A stretch of 35,667 nucleotides of DNA, from assembly GCA_035555315.1 (NCBI GenBank), contig DATMGU010000077.1, positions 1 through 35,667 of the forward strand, written 5' to 3'. Below are positions 1 through 8,449 of this stretch, piece after piece. The stretch is from DATMGU01 sp035555315. GTDB taxonomy: Bacteria; Pseudomonadota; Alphaproteobacteria; ATCC43930; CGMCC-115725. The notes below the pieces were generated by a model. The model made no database searches. It was not told where the DNA came from and saw only the letters and a list, made by a program, of their open reading frames with translations. A program made the translations under genes and the position numbers. How positions within the stretch are numbered: position 1 is the stretch's first letter; each line of letters begins with the position of its first letter.

Positions 1-1358
1 TCTTCGACCGCCTGGCTTGCCCGAAAGATCAGGTCCTCGCGGAATTTGGCGGCGACGATTTGCAGACCGATCGGCAAGCCACCCGTCGTGAAGCCGCAGG
101 GGATCGAGGCGGCCGGTTGGCCGGTCAGGTTGAACGGCCAGGTGAAGGGCGTCCAATCGAACCAATGCGGATAGGCGGCCGGGTCAGGCGTGTTGATGCC
201 GACCTCGAAAGCCGGGATCGGGATGGTCGGCGTGACCAGCAGGTCGTAATCCTGGTGGAGCGCCTGCATGCGGGTGCCGAGGGCGCGGCATTCGTCATGG
301 GCCCATTGCAGATCCTCGGCGCCGAGGGCCCGCGCCGACAGCACCACGTCGAGCAGGTCCGGCTCCAGGAGCTGCCGCGCCGCCTCGGACAGATGTCTCA
401 GCATGCCGCTAAAGCCCGCCTGCCAGATGATCTCGATGACGCGCCGCGCGCCCGAGAGGTCGAGCGACACCTCCTCGACGCGGGCGCCGGCCCGCGACAG
501 ATGCTCGACGCCGGCCGCGACGGCGGCGGCCACCTCCGGATGGACGATCGGAAAGCCCAGATCGTGTGAATAGGCGACCCGCAGCCCGGCGACGCCGCCG
601 GCAAGCGAGGCGGTATAGTCGATGTCGCGAAACGGGATCGCGAAGGCGTCGCGCGGATCCGGCCGGCTGATGATCCGCAGGAAGACGGCGCTGTCCATCA
701 CGCTGCGCGACAGCCCGCCGAACACGGGGAGCGAGCCGAGGTTGGCGGCGAAACTCGGAACCAGGCCGAAACTCGGCTTTACGGTGTAAACGCCGGAGAA
801 CGAGGCCGGGATGCGCAGCGAGCCGCCGCCGTCACCGCCGGTCGCCAGCGGAACGATGCCGGTGGCCACCGCGATCGCGGCGCCGCCGCTCGATCCGCCG
901 GGGGTTTTCGAGGCGTCCCAGGGGTTACGGCTGATGCCGGTCAACGGCCCATGGGTCAGGCCCTTCCAGCCGAATTCCGGCGTGGTGGTCTTGCCGAAGA
1001 AGACGGCCCCCGCTTCGCGCAGACGGGCGATGCCGGGCGCATCCACCGTGCTGGGATCGATCGATGTCGTGCGTGAGCCGATGCGTGTGGGCCATCCGAT
1101 CGCGTGCGCGGTATCCTTGAGCGCGATCGGCACGCCGTCGAGCGGGCTCAGCGGCTCGCCCCGGTGCCAGCGCGCCTCGGCGGCCTTGGCCATGTGCCGG
1201 CCGGTCGTCTCGTCGACCAGGCAGAAGGCGTTCAGGGCGGGGTCGACGGCGGCGAGCCGGTCGAGTGAGGCGTCGAGCACCTCGACCGGCGACAGACGGC
1301 GCGCCTCGAAGGCCTGTGCCAACTCCACCGCCGACATTCCATTGATCGTCGAGGCCAT
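1..1358 (-). CDS. Amidase (amidase-signature family), 3' end cut by window edge
   Basis: Reading the minus strand from the ATG at 1358 gives 452 uninterrupted codons to the window edge, covering nearly the whole length of a typical amidase of about 470 residues. The Ser-cisSer-Lys triad is visible: Lys81 in GVPIALKD, Ser156 in the Gly/Ser-rich stretch PGGSSGGAA, and the nucleophile Ser180 in GGDGGGSLRIPAS, with the usual 24-residue spacing between the two serines. The family hydrolyses carboxamides to acid plus ammonia; the substrate cannot be read from sequence. No signal peptide is seen, so it is probably cytosolic. A GGAG lies about 10 nt before the ATG; a second in-frame ATG at 1337 (MSAVELA) is an alternative start. 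It is divergent from the FAD oxidoreductase at 1480 and is the first of three amidase-signature genes in this window. Confidence 0.9.
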   Translation of the reverse strand, partial: MASTINGMSAVELAQAFEARRLSPVEVLDASLDRLAAVDPALNAFCLVDETTGRHMAKAAEARWHRGEPLSPLDGVPIALKDTAHAIGWPTRIGSRTTSIDPSTVDAPGIARLREAGAVFFGKTTTPEFGWKGLTHGPLTGISRNPWDASKTPGGSSGGAAIAVATGIVPLATGGDGGGSLRIPASFSGVYTVKPSFGLVPSFAANLGSLPVFGGLSRSVMDSAVFLRIISRPDPRDAFAIPFRDIDYTASLAGGVAGLRVAYSHDLGFPIVHPEVAAAVAAGVEHLSRAGARVEEVSLDLSGARRVIEIIWQAGFSGMLRHLSEAARQLLEPDLLDVVLSARALGAEDLQWAHDECRALGTRMQALHQDYDLLVTPTIPIPAFEVGINTPDPAAYPHWFDWTPFTWPFNLTGQPAASIPCGFTTGGLPIGLQIVAAKFREDLIFRASQAVE

Positions 1359-1479
1359 GTCGCGCCGTGCTCCGCTGTGGTCGATGCCAAGCTGGATGAT
1401 AGGCTGCGCGATTAATGTTTTGCCAGAGCGCCGGCTGCCGTAGCGTCGGTGCCGTGGTTTTGGCGGGGGAGAGGAAAGT

Positions 1480-2859
1480 ATGATCACGACATCGATCGCG
1501 GTGATCGGCGCCGGGTTCAGCGGCACCCTGCTGGCGTGGCACCTTGCGCACCGATGTCCGCCCGCCACCCGTATTCACCTGATCGAACGCCAAGCGAAGG
1601 TCGGGAGCGGCGTGGCCTATGGCACGGAGAATTCCAGCCACCTGCTCAACGTCCGGGCCGGCCGGATGAGCGCTTTCGAAGACCGGCCCGACGATTTTCT
1701 GGACTGGCTTCGGGCGTTGCCCGAGGCGGAGTGTCTAGGCGCCGCGCCAACCGCCGACAGCTTCGTGCCGCGCCGCCTCTACGGCACCTATCTTAGAAAC
1801 CGGCTGGACGAGGCTCTGAGTACCGGCGGGCGCTTGACGCTGCTCCGGGGCGATGTCGTGTCGCTGGCGGCCAATGGTGAGGGCTGCACCCTTAAGATCG
1901 AGGGCGGCGATCGGGTGCGTGCCGATCTTGTCGTCCTCGCCACGGGTAATTTCCCGCCGCAGCCTTTGCCGCTGACCAATCCCGCGGGCTACGCGACCGG
2001 TTCTTACCGGGCCGATCCTTGGGCGACCGATGCGCTGAGCGCGCTCGACCGCGCCGCGCCGGTCCTGCTGATCGGTACCGGGCTGACCACCATCGATGTG
2101 GTGATCAGCCTGCTCGATCAGGGCCATACCGGCCCGATCCACGCGATCTCCCGCCGTGGTTTGCTACCCCGCCGGCATGCCGATGGGGCCGTGCCGGTAG
2201 CCGACGTGACCGATCCGCTGCCGACCGGGGTCGTGGCGCTGGCCCATGACCTCCGCCATGCGGCCAGGCGACATATGGCTGGTGGGGGCGATTGGCGGTC
2301 GCTCCTCGATGGGATGCGCCCCTTCATCCAGGATATCTGGCAGGCGATGTCGCCGACGGATCGCAGCCGCTTTCTGCGGCACGGACGGCCATGGTGGGAC
2401 GTGCACCGGCATCGCATCGCCGGCCCGGTCGCCGATCGGATCGACGCGGCCCGGGCGAGCGGCCAGTTCCAGCTTCATGCCGGAAACCTCGACGCCTACG
2501 CGCCGGCGGGCGAGGGGATCGAGGCGACATATCGCCCGCGCGGCAGCGACCGGGTGGAGCGGCTGCGTGTCGCCCGGGCGATCAATTGCACCGGCCCCGG
2601 ATCGGACTACACGCGCCTCGCCGATCCGCTGATCAGCGGTTTGCTGGCTGCCGGAACCGTGCGGCCCGATACGCATCGCCTGGGCCTGGACGTGACCACG
2701 GGCTGCGCCCTCGTGGATCGCGCCGGCGCCATCTCGCGCCGCCTGTTCGCGGTCGGCCCGGTCACCAGGGGCGCCTTCTGGGAGATGACCTCGGTACCGG
2801 ATCTGCGCCGTCAATGCGCCTATCTAGCCGGCCGCCTGGCGTCGCTGGCGACGGCCTGA
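1480..2859 (+). CDS. FAD/NAD(P)-binding oxidoreductase (Pyr_redox_9-like)
   Basis: This 459-residue protein starts with a dinucleotide-binding Rossmann motif, IAVIGAGFSGTLLAWHLA, at about residues 6-23, and has a second nucleotide-binding segment near residue 195 (VLLIGTGLTTIDVVISLL) followed by SRRGLLPRRH. This two-Rossmann layout fits the FAD/NAD(P)-binding family to which E. coli YdhS belongs, whose members are mostly uncharacterised. The C-terminal part has the usual INCTGPGSDY segment. The ATG at 1480 is supported by a strong purine-rich ribosome site (GGAGAGGAAAG) just upstream. It stands alone between a divergent amidase and the convergent metal-permease gene, 16 nt away, so context gives no substrate. 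No signal peptide or membrane segment is seen. Confidence 0.85.
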   Translation: MITTSIAVIGAGFSGTLLAWHLAHRCPPATRIHLIERQAKVGSGVAYGTENSSHLLNVRAGRMSAFEDRPDDFLDWLRALPEAECLGAAPTADSFVPRRLYGTYLRNRLDEALSTGGRLTLLRGDVVSLAANGEGCTLKIEGGDRVRADLVVLATGNFPPQPLPLTNPAGYATGSYRADPWATDALSALDRAAPVLLIGTGLTTIDVVISLLDQGHTGPIHAISRRGLLPRRHADGAVPVADVTDPLPTGVVALAHDLRHAARRHMAGGGDWRSLLDGMRPFIQDIWQAMSPTDRSRFLRHGRPWWDVHRHRIAGPVADRIDAARASGQFQLHAGNLDAYAPAGEGIEATYRPRGSDRVERLRVARAINCTGPGSDYTRLADPLISGLLAAGTVRPDTHRLGLDVTTGCALVDRAGAISRRLFAVGPVTRGAFWEMTSVPDLRRQCAYLAGRLASLATA

Positions 2860-2875
2860 ATTCAGCCGGCTAAAA

Positions 2876-3694
2876 TCAGTTGGCCATCGGTCCCACGGGG
2901 CGCCGCCCCAATCCCGCCCGCACGCCGCTCGCCGCCAGGTAGATCGCGGCGCTGAGCGCCGTGATCCAGAAACTGGTCGGCCAGTCGGTATAGAAGGCGA
3001 GGGTGATGCCGAGCCAGGCTTCGGCGAGCGCCAGGGCGACCGAGATGGCGAGCCCCTTGGCGATGGAACTGGTCAGCTGCTGCGCCGCGGCGGCCGGGCC
3101 GACCATCAGGCTGAACACCAGCAGGACGCCGACGATCTGCACGCATTCCGCGGTCGCCAGGGCGACGATCGCCAGGAACAGCACGGAGAACAGCCGCAAC
3201 GACACGCCCTTGGCCTCGGCCAGCTCCGGCTGCAGGCTGGCGAACAGCAAGGGCCGGGAGATGATCGCGAGGGCCACGACGCAGACGATGCCGAGGCCGA
3301 GCAGGACCCAGATCGTGTCGGTATCGACCGCCAGCACATTGCCGAACAGCAGCGCGGTCGCCTGGGTGGCATAGGCCACGAAGAAATGCAGGAACAGCAA
3401 GCCGAGGCCCAGCGCCAGGGACAGCACGATGCCGATCGCCACGTCGCGGTTCTGCAGCCGATCGCCGAGCAAGCCCATGCCGACCCCGCCGGCGATCGTC
3501 ACCAGGATCAGCCCCGAGAGCGGCGTGACGCCGAGCAGGATCGCGGCAGTGGCCCCGGTGAAGCCGACATGCGACAGGGCATGGCCGGCGAAGGTTTGGC
3601 CGCGCAGAACCAGGAAATAGCCGGCCAGACCGGCGACCACCGCGACGATCGTCGCCGCCATGAAGGCGTTCCGCATGAAATCATAGTCAAGCAT
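2876..3694 (-). CDS. znuB: Metal (Zn/Mn) ABC transporter permease, ZnuB family
   Basis: A 272-residue, strongly hydrophobic protein with about eight or nine predicted membrane segments, typical of the ABC-3 family permeases that move Zn2+ or Mn2+ across the inner membrane. Family-type segments include FAGHALSHVGFTGA near the N terminus and LLVFSLMVGPAAAAQQL in the C-terminal third. I chose the ATG at 3694 (MLDYDFMRNAF), which overlaps the end of the ATPase gene by 8 nt; the open frame upstream is only the reverse reading of the ATPase gene. An alternative start is the next Met (MRNAF). It is the last gene of a three-gene operon read leftwards. The symbol follows family and context; manganese rather than zinc cannot be excluded. 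Confidence 0.9.
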   Translation of the reverse strand: MLDYDFMRNAFMAATIVAVVAGLAGYFLVLRGQTFAGHALSHVGFTGATAAILLGVTPLSGLILVTIAGGVGMGLLGDRLQNRDVAIGIVLSLALGLGLLFLHFFVAYATQATALLFGNVLAVDTDTIWVLLGLGIVCVVALAIISRPLLFASLQPELAEAKGVSLRLFSVLFLAIVALATAECVQIVGVLLVFSLMVGPAAAAQQLTSSIAKGLAISVALALAEAWLGITLAFYTDWPTSFWITALSAAIYLAASGVRAGLGRRPVGPMAN

Positions 3695-4481
3695 CGTGGC
3701 GGTGCTCGTGACGTTCCAGATCATGCTCGCCGGACATGACGAAGATCCGCCCGTTGAGGTGGACGACGTCGATCTCGGAACCATAAAGCCGGGACAGGAC
3801 CGGGCCGGTGATGACCTCGTCGACCGTACCGAGCGCGGCCTGGCCCCGGCCCAGATAGAGCACGCGGTCGATCGCACCCAGCAGCGGGTTGAGCTCGTGG
3901 GTGCTGAACAGCACCGTGATGCCGAGTTCGACCTGAAGCGACTTCACCAGATCGACGACGGCGCGCTGATGGTGGGGATCGAGACTGATCAGCGGTTCGT
4001 CGAGCAGCAGCAGGCGCGGCCGGCCGATGAGGGCCTGTGCCAGCAGCAGGCGCTGCCGTTCGCCCCCCGACAGCTCGCTCAAGGGGCGGCGCGCCAGATC
4101 GCGGCCGCCGACCATCTCCAACGCCCAATCGACCTCCCGCCGGCCGGCCTCGTCGAGGAAGGGCAGGCCGAGGCGGTGGCCGTCGCACACCCGGGCGACG
4201 AAGTCCCAGCCGCTGAGCCGCAGGGCGCCGGCGGCGTTGCGCGTCTGGGGCATATAGCCCACCGACGGGTTGCCCCGCGCCGCCGGCTTGCCCAGCACCC
4301 GGATGGTGCCGCGGCTCGCCGGCACCAGCCCCAATATCCCGCGCATCAGCGTCGTCTTGCCGGCGCCGTTCGGGCCGAGCACGCCGACGAATTCCCGCGC
4401 GCCGATCGCCAGGGTGACGCCGGCCAGCACCGCGCGCCCGCCCAAGGTCAAGGTAACGTCGTCAAGCTCCAGCGATGTCAC
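3687..4481 (-). CDS. znuC: Metal (Zn/Mn) ABC transporter ATP-binding protein
   Basis: This 264-residue ABC ATPase powers the metal permease encoded directly downstream. Walker A is GPNGAGKTT at residues 36-44, the ABC signature LSGGERQ is at 137-143, and Walker B LLLLDEP is at 157-163; the switch histidine lies in STHELNPLL. The best start is GTG at 4481, which overlaps the stop codon of the binding-protein gene as GTGA, a typical sign of translational coupling. The 3' end overlaps the permease start by 8 nt. Length and motif order fit ZnuC/MntB-type ATPases; the symbol is assigned from operon structure and the Zur-like operator in front of the operon. Confidence 0.92.
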   Translation of the reverse strand: MTSLELDDVTLTLGGRAVLAGVTLAIGAREFVGVLGPNGAGKTTLMRGILGLVPASRGTIRVLGKPAARGNPSVGYMPQTRNAAGALRLSGWDFVARVCDGHRLGLPFLDEAGRREVDWALEMVGGRDLARRPLSELSGGERQRLLLAQALIGRPRLLLLDEPLISLDPHHQRAVVDLVKSLQVELGITVLFSTHELNPLLGAIDRVLYLGRGQAALGTVDEVITGPVLSRLYGSEIDVVHLNGRIFVMSGEHDLERHEHRHDA

Positions 4482-5350
4482 GATGCGGGAAGCGCCCGAT
4501 CGATCGCATCCAACTCGCCCGACAGCCAGGCCTGATAGGTCTTGCCGGCGGGTTCGGTCTCGGTGGCGCCGACCACCGGGACATGGGACTTCTTCGCGAT
4601 CTGCTCCATGCGCTTGGCCATCGGGCTGCTCGCCTGGCTGTTATAGACCAGCAGCTTCACCTGATGGGTCTTCAGGTCGTTCTCGAAAGCCGCGATGTCG
4701 GAGGCGCTCGGCTCCGTGTCGTTCATGACCGAGAGCTGAAACGACTGGTTCCTGACCTGCATGCCCAACGCGTCGAACACATAGCCGAACACCGGCTCGG
4801 TCGCGGTGACCGGGGTGCCCGAGAGCCGCTGGCGCAGGGCGGCGATCTTCGCCTGTACCGGCTTGAGGGAGTCCTGAAAGCGTCCCAACCGCTGCTCGAA
4901 CCCGGCTTTATGCGCGGGGTCGCGGGCGGCGAGCGCCTCGGTCAGCGATGTCGCGAGGGCCAGCATGGTGTCCGGACCGTACCAGATATGCGGATTGTCG
5001 CCGGGTTTTTTCCCCACGAGGTCAGCGACGACGATGGTCTTGCGGTCGGTCGAGCGGGCGGCGCCAAGCAGTTTTTCCATCCAGGGATCGTAGTCGATGC
5101 CGTTATAGATCGCGATTTGCGCCCCCGATAGGGCGCGCGCGACGGAGGGGCTCGCCTCGAACAGATGGGGATCCTGATCGGGGTTGCTGAGGATGCTGGC
5201 GACCTCGACATCCGGCCCGCCGATCTGCTTGGCGATGTCGCCGTAGAAATTCTCGGCCGCGACGATCTTGACCGGCTGTCCCGCCGCCTGCGCCGCCAAA
5301 GGGGCGATCAGCAGAGCTGCGAGAGTGGCGAGGCGGGGAAGTGGCTTCAT
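4478..5350 (-). CDS. znuA: Metal (Zn/Mn) ABC transporter periplasmic binding protein
   Basis: This 290-residue cluster-9 (TroA/ZnuA family) binding protein has a signal peptide ending near AAQAA (about residues 1-23). It should capture divalent metal in the periplasm and pass it to the permease. Likely ligands are His62 (QDPHLFEAS) and His121 (DNPHIWYGP). At the position where zinc proteins usually have a third His, this one has Glu185 (TEPVFGYVF), as in manganese binders such as PsaA. The fourth position falls in YNSQASSPM, without an obvious Asp. There is no His-rich loop of the kind found in ZnuA of enterics. The ATG at 5350 has GGAG 6 nt upstream. It is first in the operon, and a Zur-like site lies 44 nt upstream. 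Metal specificity is therefore unsettled. Confidence 0.88.
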   Translation of the reverse strand: MKPLPRLATLAALLIAPLAAQAAGQPVKIVAAENFYGDIAKQIGGPDVEVASILSNPDQDPHLFEASPSVARALSGAQIAIYNGIDYDPWMEKLLGAARSTDRKTIVVADLVGKKPGDNPHIWYGPDTMLALATSLTEALAARDPAHKAGFEQRLGRFQDSLKPVQAKIAALRQRLSGTPVTATEPVFGYVFDALGMQVRNQSFQLSVMNDTEPSASDIAAFENDLKTHQVKLLVYNSQASSPMAKRMEQIAKKSHVPVVGATETEPAGKTYQAWLSGELDAIDRALPAS

Positions 5351-5393
5351 GGGGTTCTCCGGTAACGCGGCCGCAAAATTGTGCTCGACAGAT

Positions 5394-5407
5394 AATGTTA
5401 TAATGTA
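5394..5407. promoter_or_regulatory. Putative Zur operator, znuA side
   Basis: The 14-mer AATGTTATAATGTA matches ten consecutive positions of the perfect palindrome AATGTTATAACATT. It shares the 11-mer ATTATAACATT (on the minus strand) with the site at 5495. Alphaproteobacterial Zur boxes are known to be AT-rich palindromes built on TGTTATA/TATAACA. It lies 44 nt upstream of the binding-protein ATG in an AT-rich patch within GC-rich DNA, and contains a TATAAT-like hexamer, so it could overlap a promoter. That Zur binds it is inference. Confidence 0.6.
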
Positions 5408-5494
5408 TCTTTAATCGATCCGCGGGACGGTGACCAGCCGTCGCAACGCGCAGGGAAATGCATGGGTGACACCCCAGGCATGCGGATAAAATTT

Positions 5495-5508
5495 AATATT
5501 ATAACATT
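5495..5508. promoter_or_regulatory. Putative Zur operator, TonB-receptor side
   Basis: AATATTATAACATT differs at one position from the 14-bp palindrome AATGTTATAACATT, and carries the same ATTATAACATT core as the site at 5394 in the opposite orientation. It ends 15 nt before the receptor ATG and immediately precedes the AGGAG ribosome site, a position where a bound repressor would block transcription. The paired sites suggest that the ABC operon and the receptor are co-repressed when zinc is sufficient. No Zur gene is in the window. Confidence 0.65.
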
Positions 5509-5523
5509 CTATTAGGAGAGATT

Positions 5524-7860
5524 ATGAGGTGGTTTTCCCTATCGGCGGCGCTCGGCGCGGCTGTGATGACGGCTATCCCGGCGCTGGCCGCCGATCTCTC
5601 GGGTCGTGTCCTCGACGCGGCGGGCAAGCCGGCCGCCAAGGCATCGGTCACCTTGCAGGCCCAGGATGGAAAGCAGGTTGCCGAGACGACCACCGACGCC
5701 ACAGGCGCCTATCGGCTGACCGGCATTCCGGCGGGCGACTATTCGGTGCTGGGGGCGAGCGACGAGGCGGGGCGGGACGGCGTCCCGGTGACCATCGGTG
5801 CCACGGCGGTGGAGGCCGATCTGCATCTGGTGCCGACCGAAATTCAGGAAATCACCATCACCGCCCGCCACCTGACGGCCGCGCGGACCGGCATCCAAAC
5901 TCAGACCGGTGCGTCGACCTATTCGATCGGCGGCGCCGCCATCGAGGCGCAGCCTGGCGGGGCCAATACCCCCTTGAACCAGGTCATGCTGCAGGCGCCG
6001 GGCGTCGCCCAGGATTCATTCGGGCAACTGCATATCCGCGGCGAGCACAACAACCTGCAATACCGCCTCAACGGGATCATCCTGCCCGAGGGGATCAGCG
6101 TCTTCGGGCAGACGCTCAACCCGCGCCTGGCCGACAAGGTGGAATTGATCACCGGCGCCCTGCCGGCGGAATACGGGCTGCGCACCGCCGGCATCATCGA
6201 CATCACCACCAAGACCGGCATGTTCGAGAACGGCGGAGAGGTCGGGATCTATGGTGGCAGCCATGGCACGCTGCAGCAAAACGCCGAGTACGGTGGTTCG
6301 GCCGGCGGCATCAATTACTTCGTCAGCGGCTCTTACCTGCAAAGCGGCCTTGGCATCGAATCGCCGGATGGCCGATCGGATCCGCTGCACGACCGGACCG
6401 ATCAGGGGCAGGGCTTCGCTTATTTCGAGGATATCCTCGACACCCACAGCAAGCTGTCGCTGATCTTCGGCACGTCGCGGGAGCAGTTCCAGATCCCGAA
6501 CAAGTCCGGGGCGCAACCCCAGCTCGGCTTGACGGTAAACGGCCAGACCACGTTCCCGAGCGAGCAGTTGAATGAAAACCAGCGCGAACTCACCCATTAC
6601 GGCGTCGCGAGCTACCTCTATTCCAGCGACCGGTTCGATGTCCAGGTCTCGGGGTTCGGGCGGTATTCCAGCCTGTATTTCACGCCCGATGCGACCGGCG
6701 ACCTGCTCTATAACGGCATCGCCCAGACTGCGTACAAGCGGGATATCGCCGGCGGGGTGCAGACCGAGGGCACCTATCGGCTGAATGTCGCCCATACTCT
6801 GCGGGCGGGCATCGTCGTCCAGGCGGATCGCGGGACCAGCACCACGTCGTCCCTGGTGCTGCCGACCGACCAGACCGGCGCGCAGACAAGCGACCAACCG
6901 ATCACCATCGGCGATACCAGCGCCAAAACCGCCTGGCAATACAGCGTCTATCTGCAGGATGAGTGGAAACTGACGCCGACTCTGATCGTCAATTACGGCG
7001 GCCGATTCGATCTGGTCGACGGCTACGACCATGAGAGTCAGGCAAGCCCCCGGATCAACGTGATCTGGCAGCCGACCGATACGACGACCATCCATGGCGG
7101 CTATGCGCGCTATTTCACGCCACCGCCCTTCGAGCTGGTCGGTAGTGCTACGGTGAGCAAGTTCGCCAACACGACCGCCGCTTCCACGGTCACCACCAAC
7201 ACCACGCCGCGCGCCGAGAAGGCGCATTACTTCGATCTCGGCGTCTCGCAGAAGGTGATCCCCGGCCTCACCATCGGGCTCGATACCTATTACAAGCTGT
7301 CGCGCAACCTGATCGACGAAGGCCAATTCGGCGCGCCGATCGTGCTGACGCCGTTCAACTACGCCAGCGGCAAGCAATACGGCGCCGAACTCAGCGCCAG
7401 CTACCGGGACGGTCCGTTCTCCGCCTACGGCAATTTTGCCTGGAGCGTCGCCGAGGGCAAGGGTATCTCATCGTCGCAATTCAATTTCTCGGCCGAGGAT
7501 CTCGCCTATATCGCGCAGCACTACATCCATCTGGATCACGACCAGACCTATACCGCGTCGGCCGGCGCGTCCTATCTCTGGCACCAGACCCGCTTCAGCA
7601 CCGACCTGGTGTTCGGCAGCGGCCTGCGCTCCTCGACCGACCACCCCAACAGCGGTAGCCTGCCGGATTACGTGACGGTCAATCTGGGCGTGGCGCAGAG
7701 CCTGGACCTGCCCTATGCCGGGAAACTGAAACTGCGCTTCGACGTGATCAACGTCTTCGACGAGATATACGAAATCCGCAATGGTTCGGGCGTCGGCGTC
7801 GGAGCGCCGCAATACGGGGCCAGACGCGGTTTCTTCGGAGGGGTGTCGAAGGTTTTTTGA
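5524..7860 (+). CDS. TonB-dependent outer-membrane receptor, probably for zinc or a metal chelate
   Basis: A 778-residue outer-membrane receptor. Residues 1-22 form a signal peptide ending IPALA. Residues 24-105 form a carboxypeptidase-regulatory-like beta-sandwich. Residues about 115-230 are the plug domain (LHIRGEHNNLQYRLNGI, VELITGALPAEYGLRTAGII). The remainder is a beta-barrel with alternating hydrophobic strands, ending in a terminal Phe (GVSKVF) as expected for Bam-dependent assembly. The ATG at 5524 has AGGAG 5 nt upstream. The gene is divergent from the metal ABC operon and has its own Zur-like operator, so import of zinc or a zinc-bearing chelate is the likely role (inference). No His-rich extracellular loops like those of ZnuD are seen. 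A siderophore-type ligand remains possible. Confidence 0.88.
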   Translation: MRWFSLSAALGAAVMTAIPALAADLSGRVLDAAGKPAAKASVTLQAQDGKQVAETTTDATGAYRLTGIPAGDYSVLGASDEAGRDGVPVTIGATAVEADLHLVPTEIQEITITARHLTAARTGIQTQTGASTYSIGGAAIEAQPGGANTPLNQVMLQAPGVAQDSFGQLHIRGEHNNLQYRLNGIILPEGISVFGQTLNPRLADKVELITGALPAEYGLRTAGIIDITTKTGMFENGGEVGIYGGSHGTLQQNAEYGGSAGGINYFVSGSYLQSGLGIESPDGRSDPLHDRTDQGQGFAYFEDILDTHSKLSLIFGTSREQFQIPNKSGAQPQLGLTVNGQTTFPSEQLNENQRELTHYGVASYLYSSDRFDVQVSGFGRYSSLYFTPDATGDLLYNGIAQTAYKRDIAGGVQTEGTYRLNVAHTLRAGIVVQADRGTSTTSSLVLPTDQTGAQTSDQPITIGDTSAKTAWQYSVYLQDEWKLTPTLIVNYGGRFDLVDGYDHESQASPRINVIWQPTDTTTIHGGYARYFTPPPFELVGSATVSKFANTTAASTVTTNTTPRAEKAHYFDLGVSQKVIPGLTIGLDTYYKLSRNLIDEGQFGAPIVLTPFNYASGKQYGAELSASYRDGPFSAYGNFAWSVAEGKGISSSQFNFSAEDLAYIAQHYIHLDHDQTYTASAGASYLWHQTRFSTDLVFGSGLRSSTDHPNSGSLPDYVTVNLGVAQSLDLPYAGKLKLRFDVINVFDEIYEIRNGSGVGVGAPQYGARRGFFGGVSKVF

Positions 7861-7879
7861 GGGGAGGGGGCTTTGCCGG

Positions 7880-8104
7880 TCAGGCGGCTTGCTGCGGCCG
7901 GTAGTGAAGGACCAAGAGTTGACTGTCGCGGAGGGCGAGCTGAGCGTAGGCGCGGCCCTCGTCATCGGAGAACTCTACTTCGAAGACGTTGGGGGCGAGC
8001 GTCTCGACGACGGTTCCGACCTGGCCGCGCAGAAGACCCCTATCCGGCAGATCGGCGGTAACGGCCACAACATCCAGCAGTCGAATAGCGTCGCTATGCG
8101 GCAT
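7880..8104 (-). CDS. DUF4926 domain protein
   Basis: A 74-residue protein matching the DUF4926 family in length and core pattern: LLDVVAVTADLPDRGL, GQVGTVVETL, FEVEFSDDEGRAYAQLAL and a terminal LLVLHY. I chose the ATG at 8104 because GGAGG lies 9 nt upstream; an in-frame TTG at 8122 lacks such a site. The fold is probably a small SH3-like beta barrel (inference from pattern). It follows the DUF6883 gene after 33 nt on the same strand; these two domains often occur as neighbours. Function is unknown; an antitoxin or partner role for the DUF6883 protein is only a hypothesis. Confidence 0.8.
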   Translation of the reverse strand: MPHSDAIRLLDVVAVTADLPDRGLLRGQVGTVVETLAPNVFEVEFSDDEGRAYAQLALRDSQLLVLHYRPQQAA

Positions 8105-8137
8105 CAAAGCAGCCCTCCGCAAAATGCAAGTCCTTCG

Positions 8138-8449
8138 CTACAGCACATAACAACTGATCAATCGTAGCACGCCCTGTCCGGCCGGAACAATCCAAGCGGA
8201 GCGGATCGTCGCGCTGCCGATGGCGGTGGTCATCGGGAAATCCAGGACGTATCGCTGACCGTACTCGTCGTTATCAGTCGCTTGTAACTCTTTCTGACGA
8301 TCCCGTGCCGCATCGAGGAGTGTCTGTCGAAGTAACTCAGCTTCGTCGGCTGTCAGTCCCAGACGAGACCGGAAGAGGCGAGATTTGTGCCGTCCACGCG
8401 GATGCGCGTCGCTGAGGCAATAGTCCCGCAACTTGGCGATCTCCACCAA
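8138..8449 (-). CDS. DUF6883 domain protein, 5' end uncertain
   Basis: The frame encodes a recognisable DUF6883-type sequence: IAKLRDYCLSDAHPRGRHKS, RLGLTADEAELLRQTLLDAA, DEYGQRYVLDFPM and a C terminus SAWIVPAGQG...SCYVL. The start is unclear. The frame stays open to an ATG at 8680, but that lies inside the pump gene in another frame. The first usable starts outside the pump gene are TTG at 8449 and GTG at 8446, neither with a good ribosome site, and the short N-terminal lead typical of the family (ending in a Lys/Pro/Asn-rich start) is missing. The gene may have lost its 5' end when it came to lie next to the pump operon. Function unknown; paired with DUF4926 downstream. Confidence 0.6.
   Translation of the reverse strand: MVEIAKLRDYCLSDAHPRGRHKSRLFRSRLGLTADEAELLRQTLLDAARDRQKELQATDNDEYGQRYVLDFPMTTAIGSATIRSAWIVPAGQGVLRLISCYVL

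Noticed and set aside
2860..2900. Possible hairpin terminator between the FAD oxidoreductase and the metal permease (GCCGGCT...AGTTGGC)
   Set aside because: The stem needs two G-U pairs, overlaps the permease stop and has no T run, so support is too weak.
6016..7377. 453-codon open frame on the minus strand
   Set aside because: Antisense to the TonB receptor, whose signal peptide, plug and barrel are all clear; the mirror frame shows no domain.
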